DNA from: CAVQBP01 sp963710745
GTDB lineage: Bacteria > Bacteroidota > Ignavibacteria > Ignavibacteriales > Ignavibacteriaceae
Length of the DNA stretch: 64,000 nucleotides
Direction of reading: 5' to 3'
Assembly: GCA_963710745.1 (NCBI GenBank)
Contig: CAVQBP010000028.1
Span: 62,001-126,000 of the forward strand
Of this stretch, positions 43,981-53,394 are shown in pieces. A program made the translations under genes and the position numbers. The stretch's first letter is position 1. Each line of letters opens with the position of its first letter. The notes beneath the pieces were generated by a model that was given only the letters and a program-made list of their open reading frames with translations, made no database searches and was not told the DNA's origin.

Positions 43981-44292
43981 ATGAATATGGAAAAATCAGA
44001 AGTTACTGAGAAAACGGAAATCATTAAGAATAAGCTTGCAGAATGCTTGAGTATCAATAAAGACCTTATAGGAATCTCAGAACCAGTTTTCCATTCCGGA
44101 GGTTATGAGTTTGAAGTTGAAATAAATATGGAAATACCTCAAAATAATTTACGCACATTCCGTCTTATCAATTATACTTTCCCCATCGGCAAATTAAGTG
44201 AATCTGGATTTGAATATGAGGGAGAATATTATACCTTTGACCAATTTAATTCTTTTTTGAAGAGAACATCAGAAGAAATCAAAGGACAATAA
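43981..44292 (+). CDS. Small hypothetical protein in the potassium operon
   Basis: This 103-residue acidic soluble protein begins MNMEKSEVTEKTEIIKNKLAECLSINKDLIGISEPVF. Predicted mixed alpha/beta structure has no recognised domain. It starts 32 bases after trkA and lies 86 bases before the histidine kinase gene, so it is probably co-transcribed with trkHA. Its recurrence next to Trk genes in other genomes should be checked before any role is proposed. Confidence 0.6.
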   Translation: MNMEKSEVTEKTEIIKNKLAECLSINKDLIGISEPVFHSGGYEFEVEINMEIPQNNLRTFRLINYTFPIGKLSESGFEYEGEYYTFDQFNSFLKRTSEEIKGQ

Positions 44293-44384
44293 CAAGAAAG
44301 AGTTGTTGATAAAATTATGTAAATTATATCCGGTCCGACAATTTTCTTCTGGAATTAAATAATAATCTTTGAATCAAATTGCTG

Positions 44385-46217
44385 ATGAAAACAATAAAAG
44401 GCAAAATAAGTTTTGGTCTAATAAGTCTCTTTGCAGTTATTCTTCTCTTAAGCATTCTCGGAATTTTGTTTATTAATCAGCTTGCACAAAAATCAAGAGG
44501 CACTATTGTGGAGAACTATTCATCTGTTGATTATATGATGAATATGTTTCACGAGTTTGATGATATATACGATTATAACCTTCAAATTCTCAATGGAATG
44601 AGCACCAAAAATCATTCAAGTAAAAAAGATTATGAAACTAGAAAGAATGCATTTGAAAATAATCTGCAACTAGAGACAAAAAATATTACTGAGAAGAATG
44701 AAGCAAATCTGGTTAACACACTCAACTCTTCATACAGAAACTATCTGAATAGATTCGATCAGTTAAGAAATGCAAAGGTAAGTCCAGATGATTTGTCAAT
44801 ATTTAAGCAGGATTACCTTTCTGTACGGAATTCTATATTGTCCATCTACAGCTTAAACATGAATGCAATCAAGGATAAAACAAATAATATGCAGTCAACC
44901 GCTTACAACATTATTATTTATATGTTTATAGTAGCGGGGATAAGTATTGTAGCCACATTGTTTTTCATCTTTTCGTTTCCAGCAAAAATTGTTGAACCCA
45001 TAAAGGAATTGACTAACAAGATTAAATCTATAAGTGAAAGGAAGTATGATCAAAAACTTGATATAAATACAAAAGATGAGCTGGGAGAATTATCAAATGC
45101 TTTTAACATTATGGCTGAAAGGCTGAAAAGTTATGAAGCAAAACAAATAGATCAGCTTTTATTTGAGCAGAAAAGACTGGATGCTGTTGTACATAGCTTT
45201 GAGGATGGTATTTTATTTATTGATGAAAGCAGAAAAGCTGTACTGATAAACCCCACCGTACTACAGCTTGCCGGATTAGAAGAAAAAGACATACTGAATC
45301 AAAATGTTCTTGAGATAGCATCGAAGAATAATTTGATAAAGCAGATTTGCAATGCATTACAAACCAAGTCTATTAATGGTAATTCGGATATAAAACCAGT
45401 GAAGATAATAACTAACGGGAAAGAATCTTTTTTCAACATCGAAACAGAAGAGATAATTACATTCTCAGAAGCGGAAAAGAAAGAAACATTCATAGGCAAT
45501 CTAGTTCTTTTAAGAAATATTACGAAATATCAGGAAAGGGACAAAGCAAAAACAAATTTACTGGCGACTGTTTCTCACGAGTTAAAAACACCTTTGTCAT
45601 CTATCAATCTCAGCTTGAGGTTACTGGATGATAAAAGACTTGGAGAATTAAACAACGAGCAGAAGGAAGTTGTGATTACTCTTAAACACCAAAGTCTTAG
45701 ATTGTCCAAAGTTATTAATGAACTGTTGAACTATTCACAGATAGAAACAGGAAATATCAAGTTATCTTTTTCACAAATAAAACCTGACATCGTTCTGGAC
45801 ATAGGTATTACAGCTTTAATGATGCAAATCTCTGAAAAAAGCATTGCATTGAAAACTAGTATCGAAGAAGGACTTCCTGAGATTAGGATTGATCTTGAGA
45901 AAGTAGTATTCGTTTTTATCAACATTCTCAACAATGCAATTCGCTACTCTAAAAAAGGTGGTGAAATAAAAATACAAGTGAGAGCACTTAATGCTCAGGT
46001 GGAATTTTCTATAAAGGATAATGGAGCCGGAATATTAAAAGAAGACCAGGATAAATTATTTCAAAGGTTTACACAACTTGGAGGTAACTCAATACATGGC
46101 TGGGGTCTTGGTCTTGCTATTTCTAAAGAATTTATTGAAGCTCAGAACGGTAAAATCTGGGTAGAAAGTGAAATTGCAAGGGGAAGCAAATTTAGTTTCT
46201 CTTTCCCTATTACATAA
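44385..46217 (+). CDS. HAMP-PAS sensor histidine kinase
   Basis: It encodes about 610 residues from the ATG at 44385; the frame also permits TTG at 44379. Layout: membrane helix (about 10-30), periplasmic sensory part, second helix (about 175-200), HAMP (FPAKIVEPIKELTNKIKSISERKYDQKLDI), PAS (FEDGILFIDESRKAVLINPTVLQLAG), HisKA with phospho-His in LLATVSHELKTPLSSINLSL, and HATPase_c with N box NILNNAIRYS, G1 DNGAGI and G2 GWGLGLAIS. It is the only complete histidine kinase in the window and the likely kinase for the NtrC-type regulator at 39.6 kb (inference). Confidence 0.93.
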   Translation: MKTIKGKISFGLISLFAVILLLSILGILFINQLAQKSRGTIVENYSSVDYMMNMFHEFDDIYDYNLQILNGMSTKNHSSKKDYETRKNAFENNLQLETKNITEKNEANLVNTLNSSYRNYLNRFDQLRNAKVSPDDLSIFKQDYLSVRNSILSIYSLNMNAIKDKTNNMQSTAYNIIIYMFIVAGISIVATLFFIFSFPAKIVEPIKELTNKIKSISERKYDQKLDINTKDELGELSNAFNIMAERLKSYEAKQIDQLLFEQKRLDAVVHSFEDGILFIDESRKAVLINPTVLQLAGLEEKDILNQNVLEIASKNNLIKQICNALQTKSINGNSDIKPVKIITNGKESFFNIETEEIITFSEAEKKETFIGNLVLLRNITKYQERDKAKTNLLATVSHELKTPLSSINLSLRLLDDKRLGELNNEQKEVVITLKHQSLRLSKVINELLNYSQIETGNIKLSFSQIKPDIVLDIGITALMMQISEKSIALKTSIEEGLPEIRIDLEKVVFVFINILNNAIRYSKKGGEIKIQVRALNAQVEFSIKDNGAGILKEDQDKLFQRFTQLGGNSIHGWGLGLAISKEFIEAQNGKIWVESEIARGSKFSFSFPIT

Positions 46218-46641
46218 AATTTTAGAGGATTTAAAAATAAAAAAACAGATCAGGTTACTCAAGGAAGAGGCTAAATCACTTGAAACTTTCTTGTATTTTT
46301 TACAAAACCATTTCTCAATAAACAACCTGAGCCAATCATAAAAGTTTTATAACCAATGACTTAAAAATGGGATAAGTTTTGGTGTTTGTATCGCTTAATT
46401 CCCGGCGTAAATTATCTCTTGATTTTTTGACAGGTTTTTGTCTAAGATTGTTTGACCCATGTGCATTGATCTAAAAAAATAATTGCCGAAATCGGATTAA
46501 ACCAATCCTGCCGAGAAGTAATTGTTTGAAAATGATTTATCTTTCTTCGGACTTGTATCTTTCTACTTGTATTGCTTTTTATTAGATACGTTTTGATTAT
46601 TCCGGATTTTTTTTGACTTTTGACTTTTGAATTAAATTATC
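46218..46641. other. Intergenic region without recognisable gene
   Basis: About 420 bases lie between the kinase and tadA. No long frame or terminator with a T tract is seen. Three short tandem copies of TTTGACTT lie just before the tadA start (about 46608-46630). Confidence 0.4.
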
Positions 46642-47124
46642 ATGACTTTTTCTGAAGATACTTACCGTTTTATGTACGCAGCACTGCAGGAAGCTGAAAA
46701 AGGATTTGATGCAAATGAAATCCCTATCGGTGCTGTGGTTGTTTACAAAAATAAAATAATAGGAAGAGGCTGCAACCAGGTCGAGATGTTGAAAGATCCG
46801 ACTGCTCATGCAGAAATGATCGCAATTACCGCAGCTGCTAATTTTCTTAATAACTGGCGTTTAAATGAATGCGATTTATATGTTACAATGGAGCCTTGTG
46901 TAATGTGTGCAGGAGCATTAATATCTGCAAGAATTAATAATCTTTATTTCTCGGTTCTTGATCCGAAATTCGGAGCCTGCGGTTCCGTTTTTAATTTGTG
47001 TGAAGAAAAAAAATTAAACCATAAAGTGAATGTTTATTCGGGGATATATAGTGAAGAAAGCGGGAGTCTATTGAAGGAATTCTTTAAAAAACTTAGGAAT
47101 AAAAAACCAAACGAAAATAATTAG
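46642..47124 (+). CDS. tadA: tRNA-specific adenosine deaminase TadA
   Basis: This 160-residue zinc deaminase converts A34 of tRNA-Arg(ACG) to inosine. The zinc site is H56-A-E58 and PCVMC (C86, C89) in the standard order. The residues AHAEMIAI and EPCVMCAGALISARI are intact. Its substrate, tRNA-Arg(ACG), is encoded in this window at 29.4 kb. The length is typical. It is transcribed alone, followed by a repeat-rich spacer and adk. Confidence 0.95.
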   Translation: MTFSEDTYRFMYAALQEAEKGFDANEIPIGAVVVYKNKIIGRGCNQVEMLKDPTAHAEMIAITAAANFLNNWRLNECDLYVTMEPCVMCAGALISARINNLYFSVLDPKFGACGSVFNLCEEKKLNHKVNVYSGIYSEESGSLLKEFFKKLRNKKPNENN

Positions 47125-47138
47125 TAGTAAGGCATAGA

Positions 47139-47186
47139 CCAAGGCAGGGACTAAAGACCTTGGACTTGCCTTAATCTTTGCCTTGG
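47139..47186. repeat. Inverted repeat CCAAGGCA/TGCCTTGG
   Basis: An 8-bp perfect arm (47139-47146 and 47179-47186) is separated by about 32 bases that contain further shuffled copies of the words AAGGCA, CTTGG and TGCCTT. It may form a hairpin ending tadA, but no T tract follows. Confidence 0.45.
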
Positions 47187-47256
47187 CCTCTAGAAAATCT
47201 TCTTGATTAAAAAGCTTAATAATAATAACTTGTACATTCAAAAATGGGAGAACTAA

Positions 47257-47898
47257 ATGCAGCTTATTTTATTCGGCCCTCCCGGAGTCGGTAAAGGGAC
47301 ACAGGCAAAATTCTTATCTTCAAAATATAGTATACCGCATATCTCAACAGGCGATATTTTACGCGAAGCAGTGAAAAACGAAACTCCTCTTGGCATTAAG
47401 GCCCGGGAAATTATGCAGAGAGGTGAATTAGTACCGGATAATATTGTGATTGGAATTGTAAAAGATACTTTAAGTCAGCAGAGATGTAAAAATGGATTTA
47501 TTCTGGACGGCTTTCCAAGGTCTTTAGGTCAGGCGGAATCACTTGATAAAATTCTAAATGAGTTAAACTTTAACCATGTTCAGGTTATCAATATTACTGC
47601 GAACAATCAGGAATTAATAAAAAGATTAACTAACCGGAGAGCGTGTAAATCATGCGGCAGCATTTTTATTTATGATGAGATAAAGGATAAAAATGAATGC
47701 CCAGTTTGCGGTGCAAAGGATAGCTTTCATCAGAGAAATGATGATAAGGAAGATGTAATTAAACACAGGCTTGATGTGTATCAATCAACAACTAAACCGG
47801 TACTTGAATTCTACAAAGGACAAAATAAAGTAATTGATATCGACGGACTCCGGGAAATAGAAAAAGTAACAAGCGATATTATATCGGCTTTGCAGTAA
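47257..47898 (+). CDS. adk: Adenylate kinase with zinc-type LID
   Basis: This 213-residue enzyme interconverts ATP, AMP and ADP. The P-loop is GPPGVGKGTQ (7-16), AMP-binding segments include HISTGDILREAV, and the LID carries a four-cysteine zinc site C130, C133, C148 and C151 as in many Gram-positive and anaerobic species. It is preceded by a spaced GGGAG-like site. It converges with ftsE, sharing the hairpin at 47915-47943. Confidence 0.97.
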   Translation: MQLILFGPPGVGKGTQAKFLSSKYSIPHISTGDILREAVKNETPLGIKAREIMQRGELVPDNIVIGIVKDTLSQQRCKNGFILDGFPRSLGQAESLDKILNELNFNHVQVINITANNQELIKRLTNRRACKSCGSIFIYDEIKDKNECPVCGAKDSFHQRNDDKEDVIKHRLDVYQSTTKPVLEFYKGQNKVIDIDGLREIEKVTSDIISALQ

Positions 47899-47914
47899 TA
47901 CTCTGTTCAATTGT

Positions 47915-47943
47915 GCAGCAGATGCAAAGTTTGCATCCGCTGC
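47915..47943. terminator. Hairpin between adk and ftsE
   Basis: GCAGC-A-GATGC (47915-47925) pairs with GCATC-C-GCTGC (47933-47943) with one mismatch. It lies between convergent adk and ftsE but no clear T tract follows on either strand, so its terminator role is a suggestion. Confidence 0.5.
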
Positions 47944-47982
47944 AATGAAGTCATTTAATTATTTGTATGCCCTCTTTCCATA

Positions 47983-48654
47983 TCAGGACTTCTGTTTAAT
48001 TACGGCTTTAAATGCTTTTCCGTTTTCCAGCTTAATGATTTTTGCATTCATGCTTTTTACTATTTCGTAATTATGCGTGGCAAATAATACTGCAGTCCCT
48101 CTTAAATTTATTTTTTTTAATATTTCAAGAATTTCACCCGAGGTTTCCGGATCCAGGTTACCGGTAGGTTCATCTGCTAAAATAATAATGGGCTCATTTA
48201 ATATTGCTCTTGCAATAGCAACACGCTGCTTTTCACCTCCGGATAATTCCGACGGCATGCTTTTACGTTTGTGAGATAACCCTACATCAGATAATGCATT
48301 CGTAACTCTTTTTTTTATTTCTTTTCCCGGAGTGTTTGTTGCCTCAAGCACAAAAGAAAGATTTTCATAAATGTTTCTATCCTTCAGCAATTTAAAATCC
48401 TGGAAGATAATTCCGATTTTTCTTCTCAATACAGGAAGTTGTTTAGAGCGTATAGATTTGGAATCATATTTATCAAATTCTACTGTACCGGATGAAGGCA
48501 GAATATTCATATAAATCATTTGAAGCAGCGTACTTTTACCTGAACCGCTTTTCCCGATAAGAAAAACGAATTCCCCCTGGTTAACAGAGAGGTTTATATC
48601 GGTAAAAACCGGGTGATTTGAATAACTAAATTCAATATGGTTTATATTCAGCAT
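47983..48654 (-). CDS. ftsE: Cell division ATP-binding protein FtsE
   Basis: This 223-residue ABC ATPase has Walker A GKSGSGKST (about 34-42), Q-loop FQDFKLLKDRNIYENLSF, signature LSGGEKQRVAIARA, and Walker B IIILADEPTGNLD. The sequence from MLNINHIEFSYSNHPVFTDINLSVNQGEFVFLIG matches FtsE. FtsE normally works with the membrane protein FtsX on cell-wall hydrolases; ftsX is not adjacent. It is on the same strand as the upstream methyltransferase, separated by 7 bases. Confidence 0.9.
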   Translation of the reverse strand: MLNINHIEFSYSNHPVFTDINLSVNQGEFVFLIGKSGSGKSTLLQMIYMNILPSSGTVEFDKYDSKSIRSKQLPVLRRKIGIIFQDFKLLKDRNIYENLSFVLEATNTPGKEIKKRVTNALSDVGLSHKRKSMPSELSGGEKQRVAIARAILNEPIIILADEPTGNLDPETSGEILEILKKINLRGTAVLFATHNYEIVKSMNAKIIKLENGKAFKAVIKQKS

Positions 48655-48661
48655 AAAATTT

Positions 48662-49381
48662 TTATTTCTTAACTATAAATTGAACTCTTTCTGAATCTGC
48701 CGAAGCTTTTATAAATGAAAATGTCTCCATGCATTCAACAACATACATACCTGCTTGTTCTATAAGATCGAAATATAATTCGAACGGGTAAATTTTTTGT
48801 TTATGTACTTCGGTAAATATATCATTATCAATGTTTATTTTAAAAATATTTTTATGGATCCGCATCTTTTGGTTATAGCTGGTTTTATGGACAAATGAAA
48901 TTCCGCTGCAGATCCCTTTCCTGACAGGGTTTTCAACATGCAGTAAACTGTTCCGTTCAAGACTTACATCAAAGGTAAAGATACCGTCTTCTTTTAAAAC
49001 TGCTTTTACTCCCTTAAATAAATGCAATAAACTTCTCTTGCTGGTAAGATAATTCACACTATCAAAGGTAGAATATATCAAATCAAATTTTGACTTGAAG
49101 GGAAGTTTTGTCATATCACAGCAAACCCGCGATATATCTTTAAACTCCGATGAAGCAAGCATATTAAAGGATTTATCGGTAACAATAAGATTCGGAAAAT
49201 ATTCAACGAAATAACCGGCAAAGTTACAATTGCCGCCGGCAATCTCTAATACTTCTGCCTGATCATTCATATATAATTCAACAACTGCCAGCAGATATTC
49301 CGACCACCTGTCGTACCTGACTTTGTGCATCACAGTATTATAAATAATTGAAAGTTTGCTATAAATTTCTTCGGAGGGCAT
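48662..49381 (-). CDS. Class I SAM-dependent methyltransferase
   Basis: This 239-residue protein has motif I near 55-62 (VLEIAGGNCNFAGYF), a variant of the usual glycine-rich loop, followed by VTDKSFNMLASS and DLIYSTFDSVNYLTSKRSLLHLFKGVKAVLKEDGIFTFDVS. The N-terminal IYNTVMHKVRYDRWSEYLLAVVEL segment is found in small-molecule methyltransferases. Substrate unknown. It overlaps the end of pdxA by 23 bases and precedes ftsE by 7 bases, so pdxA-methyltransferase-ftsE are likely one transcript. Confidence 0.8.
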   Translation of the reverse strand: MPSEEIYSKLSIIYNTVMHKVRYDRWSEYLLAVVELYMNDQAEVLEIAGGNCNFAGYFVEYFPNLIVTDKSFNMLASSEFKDISRVCCDMTKLPFKSKFDLIYSTFDSVNYLTSKRSLLHLFKGVKAVLKEDGIFTFDVSLERNSLLHVENPVRKGICSGISFVHKTSYNQKMRIHKNIFKINIDNDIFTEVHKQKIYPFELYFDLIEQAGMYVVECMETFSFIKASADSERVQFIVKK

Positions 49382-50357
49382 TTTTCTTTCTGTTATTTAC
49401 AATTTTCTCAGCTAAATAAAATGCTTCCAGGATGCTTGTTTCATCTGCAATATTTTTACCCGAAATATCGTAAGCGACACCATGATCGGGTGAAGTTCTT
49501 ACTATCGGCAATCCTGCAGTATAATTAACACCTGATGAAAAGCTCAATAATTTAAATGGGATTAAAACCTGGTCATGGTACATTCCTAAAACCAGATCAA
49601 AATCTTCGTACAATCTCCTTCCGAAAAACGCATCCGGAGAGAAAGGGCCGGACAAATATTCCGAATATTCACTCTCTTTAATTACAGGAGTAATAGTTTT
49701 CTTTTCTTCAGTTCCAATCAATCCTTCTTCACCTGCATGGGGATTTAAACCTAATACGGCAATTTCCGGTTTTTCAATATTCATATCACGGCGCAGCATG
49801 TTAACAACCACATCGATTTTGCTGCTGATATTTTTAGCAGACAATAATTTGGGAACATTTTTTAAGGGTTCATGTATCGTAACCAACGCAGCATTAATCT
49901 CCTTTGAAAAAAAAGCCATAACAAAGTTTTTTGTTTTAGTCCAGCCGGCATACATTTCAGTATGACCCGGATAATCATGCCCCGCTAATTTAATTGCTGT
50001 TTTGGAGATTGGAGCAGTAATTACGGCATCAGCTTTTCCTTTAACTAAAAGATCAGAGGAGGTTTTAATTGCTTTGAAAGCCGCTTTTCCCGAAGCTTTA
50101 GTCGGTTTTCCCCATTCCGGTATTGTATTTTTGATATTAAGAACCGTAACAATACCTGGTTCTGGTTCACCTAAACTATTTTTTATTTTAAAATCAAAGT
50201 ATACGGAAGCAAATTTTGCAGTTTCTAAAAAGATATTTTTGGGACATATAAAAATATAATCATCTTCAGTCCCGGCAGAAATTTTGTTTAATGCTTTTAT
50301 AACAATTTCAGGACCAATACCGTTTGTATCTCCGCATGTAAAAATAAATTTATTCAT
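49359..50357 (-). CDS. pdxA: 4-hydroxythreonine-4-phosphate dehydrogenase
   Basis: This 332-residue enzyme acts in pyridoxal-phosphate synthesis. The start FTCGDTNGIGPEIVIKAL, the core ADAVITAPISKTAIKLAGHDYPGHTEMYA and VLGLNPHAGEEGLIGTEE are family hallmarks; metal-binding histidines lie in GHTEM, GLNPHAG and GMYHDQV. The end GVAYDISGKNIADETSILEAFYLA is also typical. No pdxJ is adjacent, but a PLP enzyme (alr) is encoded in the window. Confidence 0.95.
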   Translation of the reverse strand: MNKFIFTCGDTNGIGPEIVIKALNKISAGTEDDYIFICPKNIFLETAKFASVYFDFKIKNSLGEPEPGIVTVLNIKNTIPEWGKPTKASGKAAFKAIKTSSDLLVKGKADAVITAPISKTAIKLAGHDYPGHTEMYAGWTKTKNFVMAFFSKEINAALVTIHEPLKNVPKLLSAKNISSKIDVVVNMLRRDMNIEKPEIAVLGLNPHAGEEGLIGTEEKKTITPVIKESEYSEYLSGPFSPDAFFGRRLYEDFDLVLGMYHDQVLIPFKLLSFSSGVNYTAGLPIVRTSPDHGVAYDISGKNIADETSILEAFYLAEKIVNNRKKNALRRNL

Positions 50358-50373
50358 ATGGATTAGACCCTGT

Positions 50374-51687
50374 TTAACTATTTTTTAATTTGTATTCACC
50401 TGTACCTGTTTCATCAACAAAAATAAATTTTCTATAAGGATTTTTATAAACCCAGGTTTCAACTACTTTCCCGAGCTGGTTGGAGGATCGTTCTGTTTCG
50501 GAAGGTTTTCCATATAATATAAATATTTTCCCCCTGTCGGTATCAATCCCTTTTCTGCCGCTTATTGATGAAAAGTTTTTCATCGAATAGTCAATCCTGG
50601 TATAATATTCTTTCATCAGTTCATTATATGCGGTTTCTGGAGTCGGATCAAATCTTTTCCAGTAATTAAACAAAATCTTGGAATACTCGTCTTTCTTAAA
50701 ATCAAGTAAGCTGTCAATTACAGAATCATCTTCCATATATTTAAGAAGCTTAACAGCTAATTCAGGATTCATTAAAGAGAAAGGTTTATGAAACCAAAAT
50801 ACATTTTTATGAAAAATTGCCGCCGGTTTTGAATTCTTATCCAGGGCAATATTAATTGTTAATTCACCTTCAGGTAAATTTCTGTTTATAAAATGTATGA
50901 AAAAATTATTATATAAATTAACTGAACTATTATTATCCAGAATAACTTTTTCTTTTGACTCTTCGATAAAATTATGAAGCTTAACCGGTTTATCAATCAT
51001 GTTTGAAAAGACGGTATCTTTATCACTTATCAAAGTTACAAATATTTTTTTAAGAGATGTATCTCTGTTCGGAATTATGAGATCATATTCGCTTTTGGAA
51101 AAAGGTATACAGCCGTCATAACCTGCCAGCTCAAAGGAGCTTCCATTACTCGCTTCCTGGGATGTCGAATTCACAACTAAAGGTTCTAAAAATCCATGAA
51201 GTTCATTCTTTTTTTCTTTACCGGGAATTATCGGGATTGCACTCAGCTTTATTTCTCTATCGGAATATGCATCGTAAAGAACCGGTATCAGATTATATTT
51301 TTGATTCTTTAAAATTTGAAAGTTAAATACTCCTTCAGCATAAGCATTATCATCATCTGTTTTTTCAAAATCATCAACCGATATTTTATCTTCCTTAATT
51401 TTCCTATTAATTGTATTTGTGAGAGAATCATGTACTTCTACAGTTAACCTGTAGGAAGCTGTGTAATGGTTATCATTCTTCTCAAAGACAAGGCGATTGT
51501 AAGGCAGCTTATAAATATAATAAAGCAGGTCAGTAGAATCTTGTTCACCCAAAGATAAAGAAGATGGAATAATATAAATCTCCGATAATAATAAATGCTG
51601 CTGAAACTGTTCTCTTTTTGGCTGGCAGAATACCTGGATGCTTAAAACCAGGGAAAGGATACTAAATAATATTATCTTCAAATTCAT
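50374..51687 (-). CDS. Exported GWxTD domain protein
   Basis: This 437-residue protein has a signal peptide (NLKIILFSILSLVLSIQVFCQ). The C-part (about 335-437) has the GWxTD-family pattern ISGRKGIDTDRGKIFILYGKPSETERS...VETWVYKNPYRKFIFVD. Here the motif GWxTD itself is changed. Proteins of this group are common in Bacteroidetes and relatives; their function is unknown. It lies 16 bases upstream of pdxA on the same strand. Confidence 0.78.
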   Translation of the reverse strand: MNLKIILFSILSLVLSIQVFCQPKREQFQQHLLLSEIYIIPSSLSLGEQDSTDLLYYIYKLPYNRLVFEKNDNHYTASYRLTVEVHDSLTNTINRKIKEDKISVDDFEKTDDDNAYAEGVFNFQILKNQKYNLIPVLYDAYSDREIKLSAIPIIPGKEKKNELHGFLEPLVVNSTSQEASNGSSFELAGYDGCIPFSKSEYDLIIPNRDTSLKKIFVTLISDKDTVFSNMIDKPVKLHNFIEESKEKVILDNNSSVNLYNNFFIHFINRNLPEGELTINIALDKNSKPAAIFHKNVFWFHKPFSLMNPELAVKLLKYMEDDSVIDSLLDFKKDEYSKILFNYWKRFDPTPETAYNELMKEYYTRIDYSMKNFSSISGRKGIDTDRGKIFILYGKPSETERSSNQLGKVVETWVYKNPYRKFIFVDETGTGEYKLKNS

Positions 51688-51972
51688 TATTTTTTTAATG
51701 TATAAAGATAGACACTTAATTTATCTTTTCAAGGCTAAATGTAAAGTATATAAATGATTGGAAGAAAAAAAAATCTATATAAACTGTCTCTCCGGTTTAA
51801 AAGATCCGGATAAAAGACCGGCAAGTTTTTTTAATTTAGATAAAATAACCAGCCTCTTTAAAGATAAATAGATAGAACTTCTTTCTGTATAATTAATTTA
51901 TAAGGTGACATGATCACCAATGATCCAATAAGATATTATCCGGTAAGATCCCCCTTTTAAGGACCCTTAGGA

Positions 51973-53226
51973 CTAACTATTCATATTGTGTAGAAATTCT
52001 TTATTATTCTTTGTCCCTCTGATTTTATCCAGTAAGAAATCCATTGCTTCAACAGGAGCGAAATCGCTAAGGATTTTCCTTAAGATCCAAACCTTGGCAA
52101 GATCGTCTTCCTTCATCAGGAGCTCTTCTCTTCTTGTTCCTGATTTATTTACATCGATAGCCGGGAATATTCTTCTATCGCTAAGATCACGGTTAAGAAC
52201 CAGTTCCATATTACCGGTACCTTTGAATTCTTCAAAGATAACATCATCCATTCTGCTGCCGGTATCAATTAATGCAGTGGCTATAATAGTTAAGCTGCCG
52301 CCGTCTTCAGTATTTCTTGCCGCTCCGAAAAATCTTTTCGGTTTGTGAAGCGCATTGGAATCAACACCGCCCGACAGGATCCTGCCGCTGTGAGGAACAA
52401 CAATATTGTGCGCTCTGGCTAACCTTGTAATACTATCCAGCAATATTACTACGTCCTCTTTTGCTTCCACAAGGCGTTTTGCTTTCTCAATAACCATATC
52501 CGCAACCTGGACATGCCTTTCAGCCGGTTCATCGAATGTTGAACTTATAACTTCACCTTTGACCGAACGTTCCATATCGGTAACTTCTTCAGGCCGTTCA
52601 TCGATCAGCAGTATTATTAATTTTATTTCAGGGTTATTCCTGGTAATTGAATTGGCAATTTTTTGTAAGAGAACTGTCTTTCCGCTTTTCGGAGGGGATA
52701 CTACGAGGCCACGCTGCCCTTTACCTATCGGTGATAGAAGGTCCATTATTCTCATGGAGTATTCGCCCGGTGCGGATTCCAGTGATATTCTTTTGGTCGG
52801 GTAAACAGGTGTAAGGTTATCAAATAAAGTTCTCTCTCTTATTCCTTCGGGATCAAGGTTATTCACAGCTTCAACTCTTAATAAAGCAAAGAATCTTTCA
52901 CCCTCTTTTGGAGGTCTCACCTGGCCGCTTACATAATCGCCTGTTCTTAAGCTGAATTTCTTAATTTGTGAGGGGGACACATAAATATCATCAGGTGAAG
53001 GAAGATAATTATAATCCGATGACCGGAGAAATCCATATCCATCGGGCAGAACTTCAAGCACACCTTTTGAAAAGGTCAGTCCATCTTTGGCAGTTTGCCC
53101 TTCTAAAATTTTAAATATCAGTTCCTGTTTTCTCAAATCACTGTAGCCTGTTATGTTGAGGCCTTTAGCTATTTCATTCAGCTCAACAATTTTCTTTGAC
53201 TTCAGTTCGGAAATATCCATTGGCAT
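51973..53226 (-). CDS. rho: Transcription termination factor Rho
   Basis: This 417-residue ring helicase has a Rho_N domain (LKSKKIVELNEIAKGLNI, 8-25), an RNA-binding cold-shock domain (about 50-115: GVLEVLPDGYGFLRSSDYNYLPSPDDIYVSP) and an ATPase core with P-loop PPKSGKT, DERPEEVTDM, LDSITRLARAHN and the R-loop/Q-loop segment GGSLTIIATALIDTGSRMDDVIFEEFKGTGNMEL. It ends transcription of untranslated RNA. It has the normal length and is transcribed alone. A 165-base untranslated region precedes it. Confidence 0.98.
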   Translation of the reverse strand: MPMDISELKSKKIVELNEIAKGLNITGYSDLRKQELIFKILEGQTAKDGLTFSKGVLEVLPDGYGFLRSSDYNYLPSPDDIYVSPSQIKKFSLRTGDYVSGQVRPPKEGERFFALLRVEAVNNLDPEGIRERTLFDNLTPVYPTKRISLESAPGEYSMRIMDLLSPIGKGQRGLVVSPPKSGKTVLLQKIANSITRNNPEIKLIILLIDERPEEVTDMERSVKGEVISSTFDEPAERHVQVADMVIEKAKRLVEAKEDVVILLDSITRLARAHNIVVPHSGRILSGGVDSNALHKPKRFFGAARNTEDGGSLTIIATALIDTGSRMDDVIFEEFKGTGNMELVLNRDLSDRRIFPAIDVNKSGTRREELLMKEDDLAKVWILRKILSDFAPVEAMDFLLDKIRGTKNNKEFLHNMNS

Positions 53227-53394
53227 TTTTTTAATCCTAACTTTGTTGTTGTTAAATATTTATTTTAATTATTATTTTCTTCAAATGCATCCGGTATGCT
53301 ATAAGATATCGGGGCTTATTAATTACTAAACTATTGTTTTCTTTGAAAGGAACACGAGGCTTAACTTCTAACATACATTTTATTAAAAATAATG

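Noticed and set aside
46089..46325. Minus-strand frame overlapping the kinase end
   Set aside because: It is antisense to the conserved HATPase region and has no coding features.
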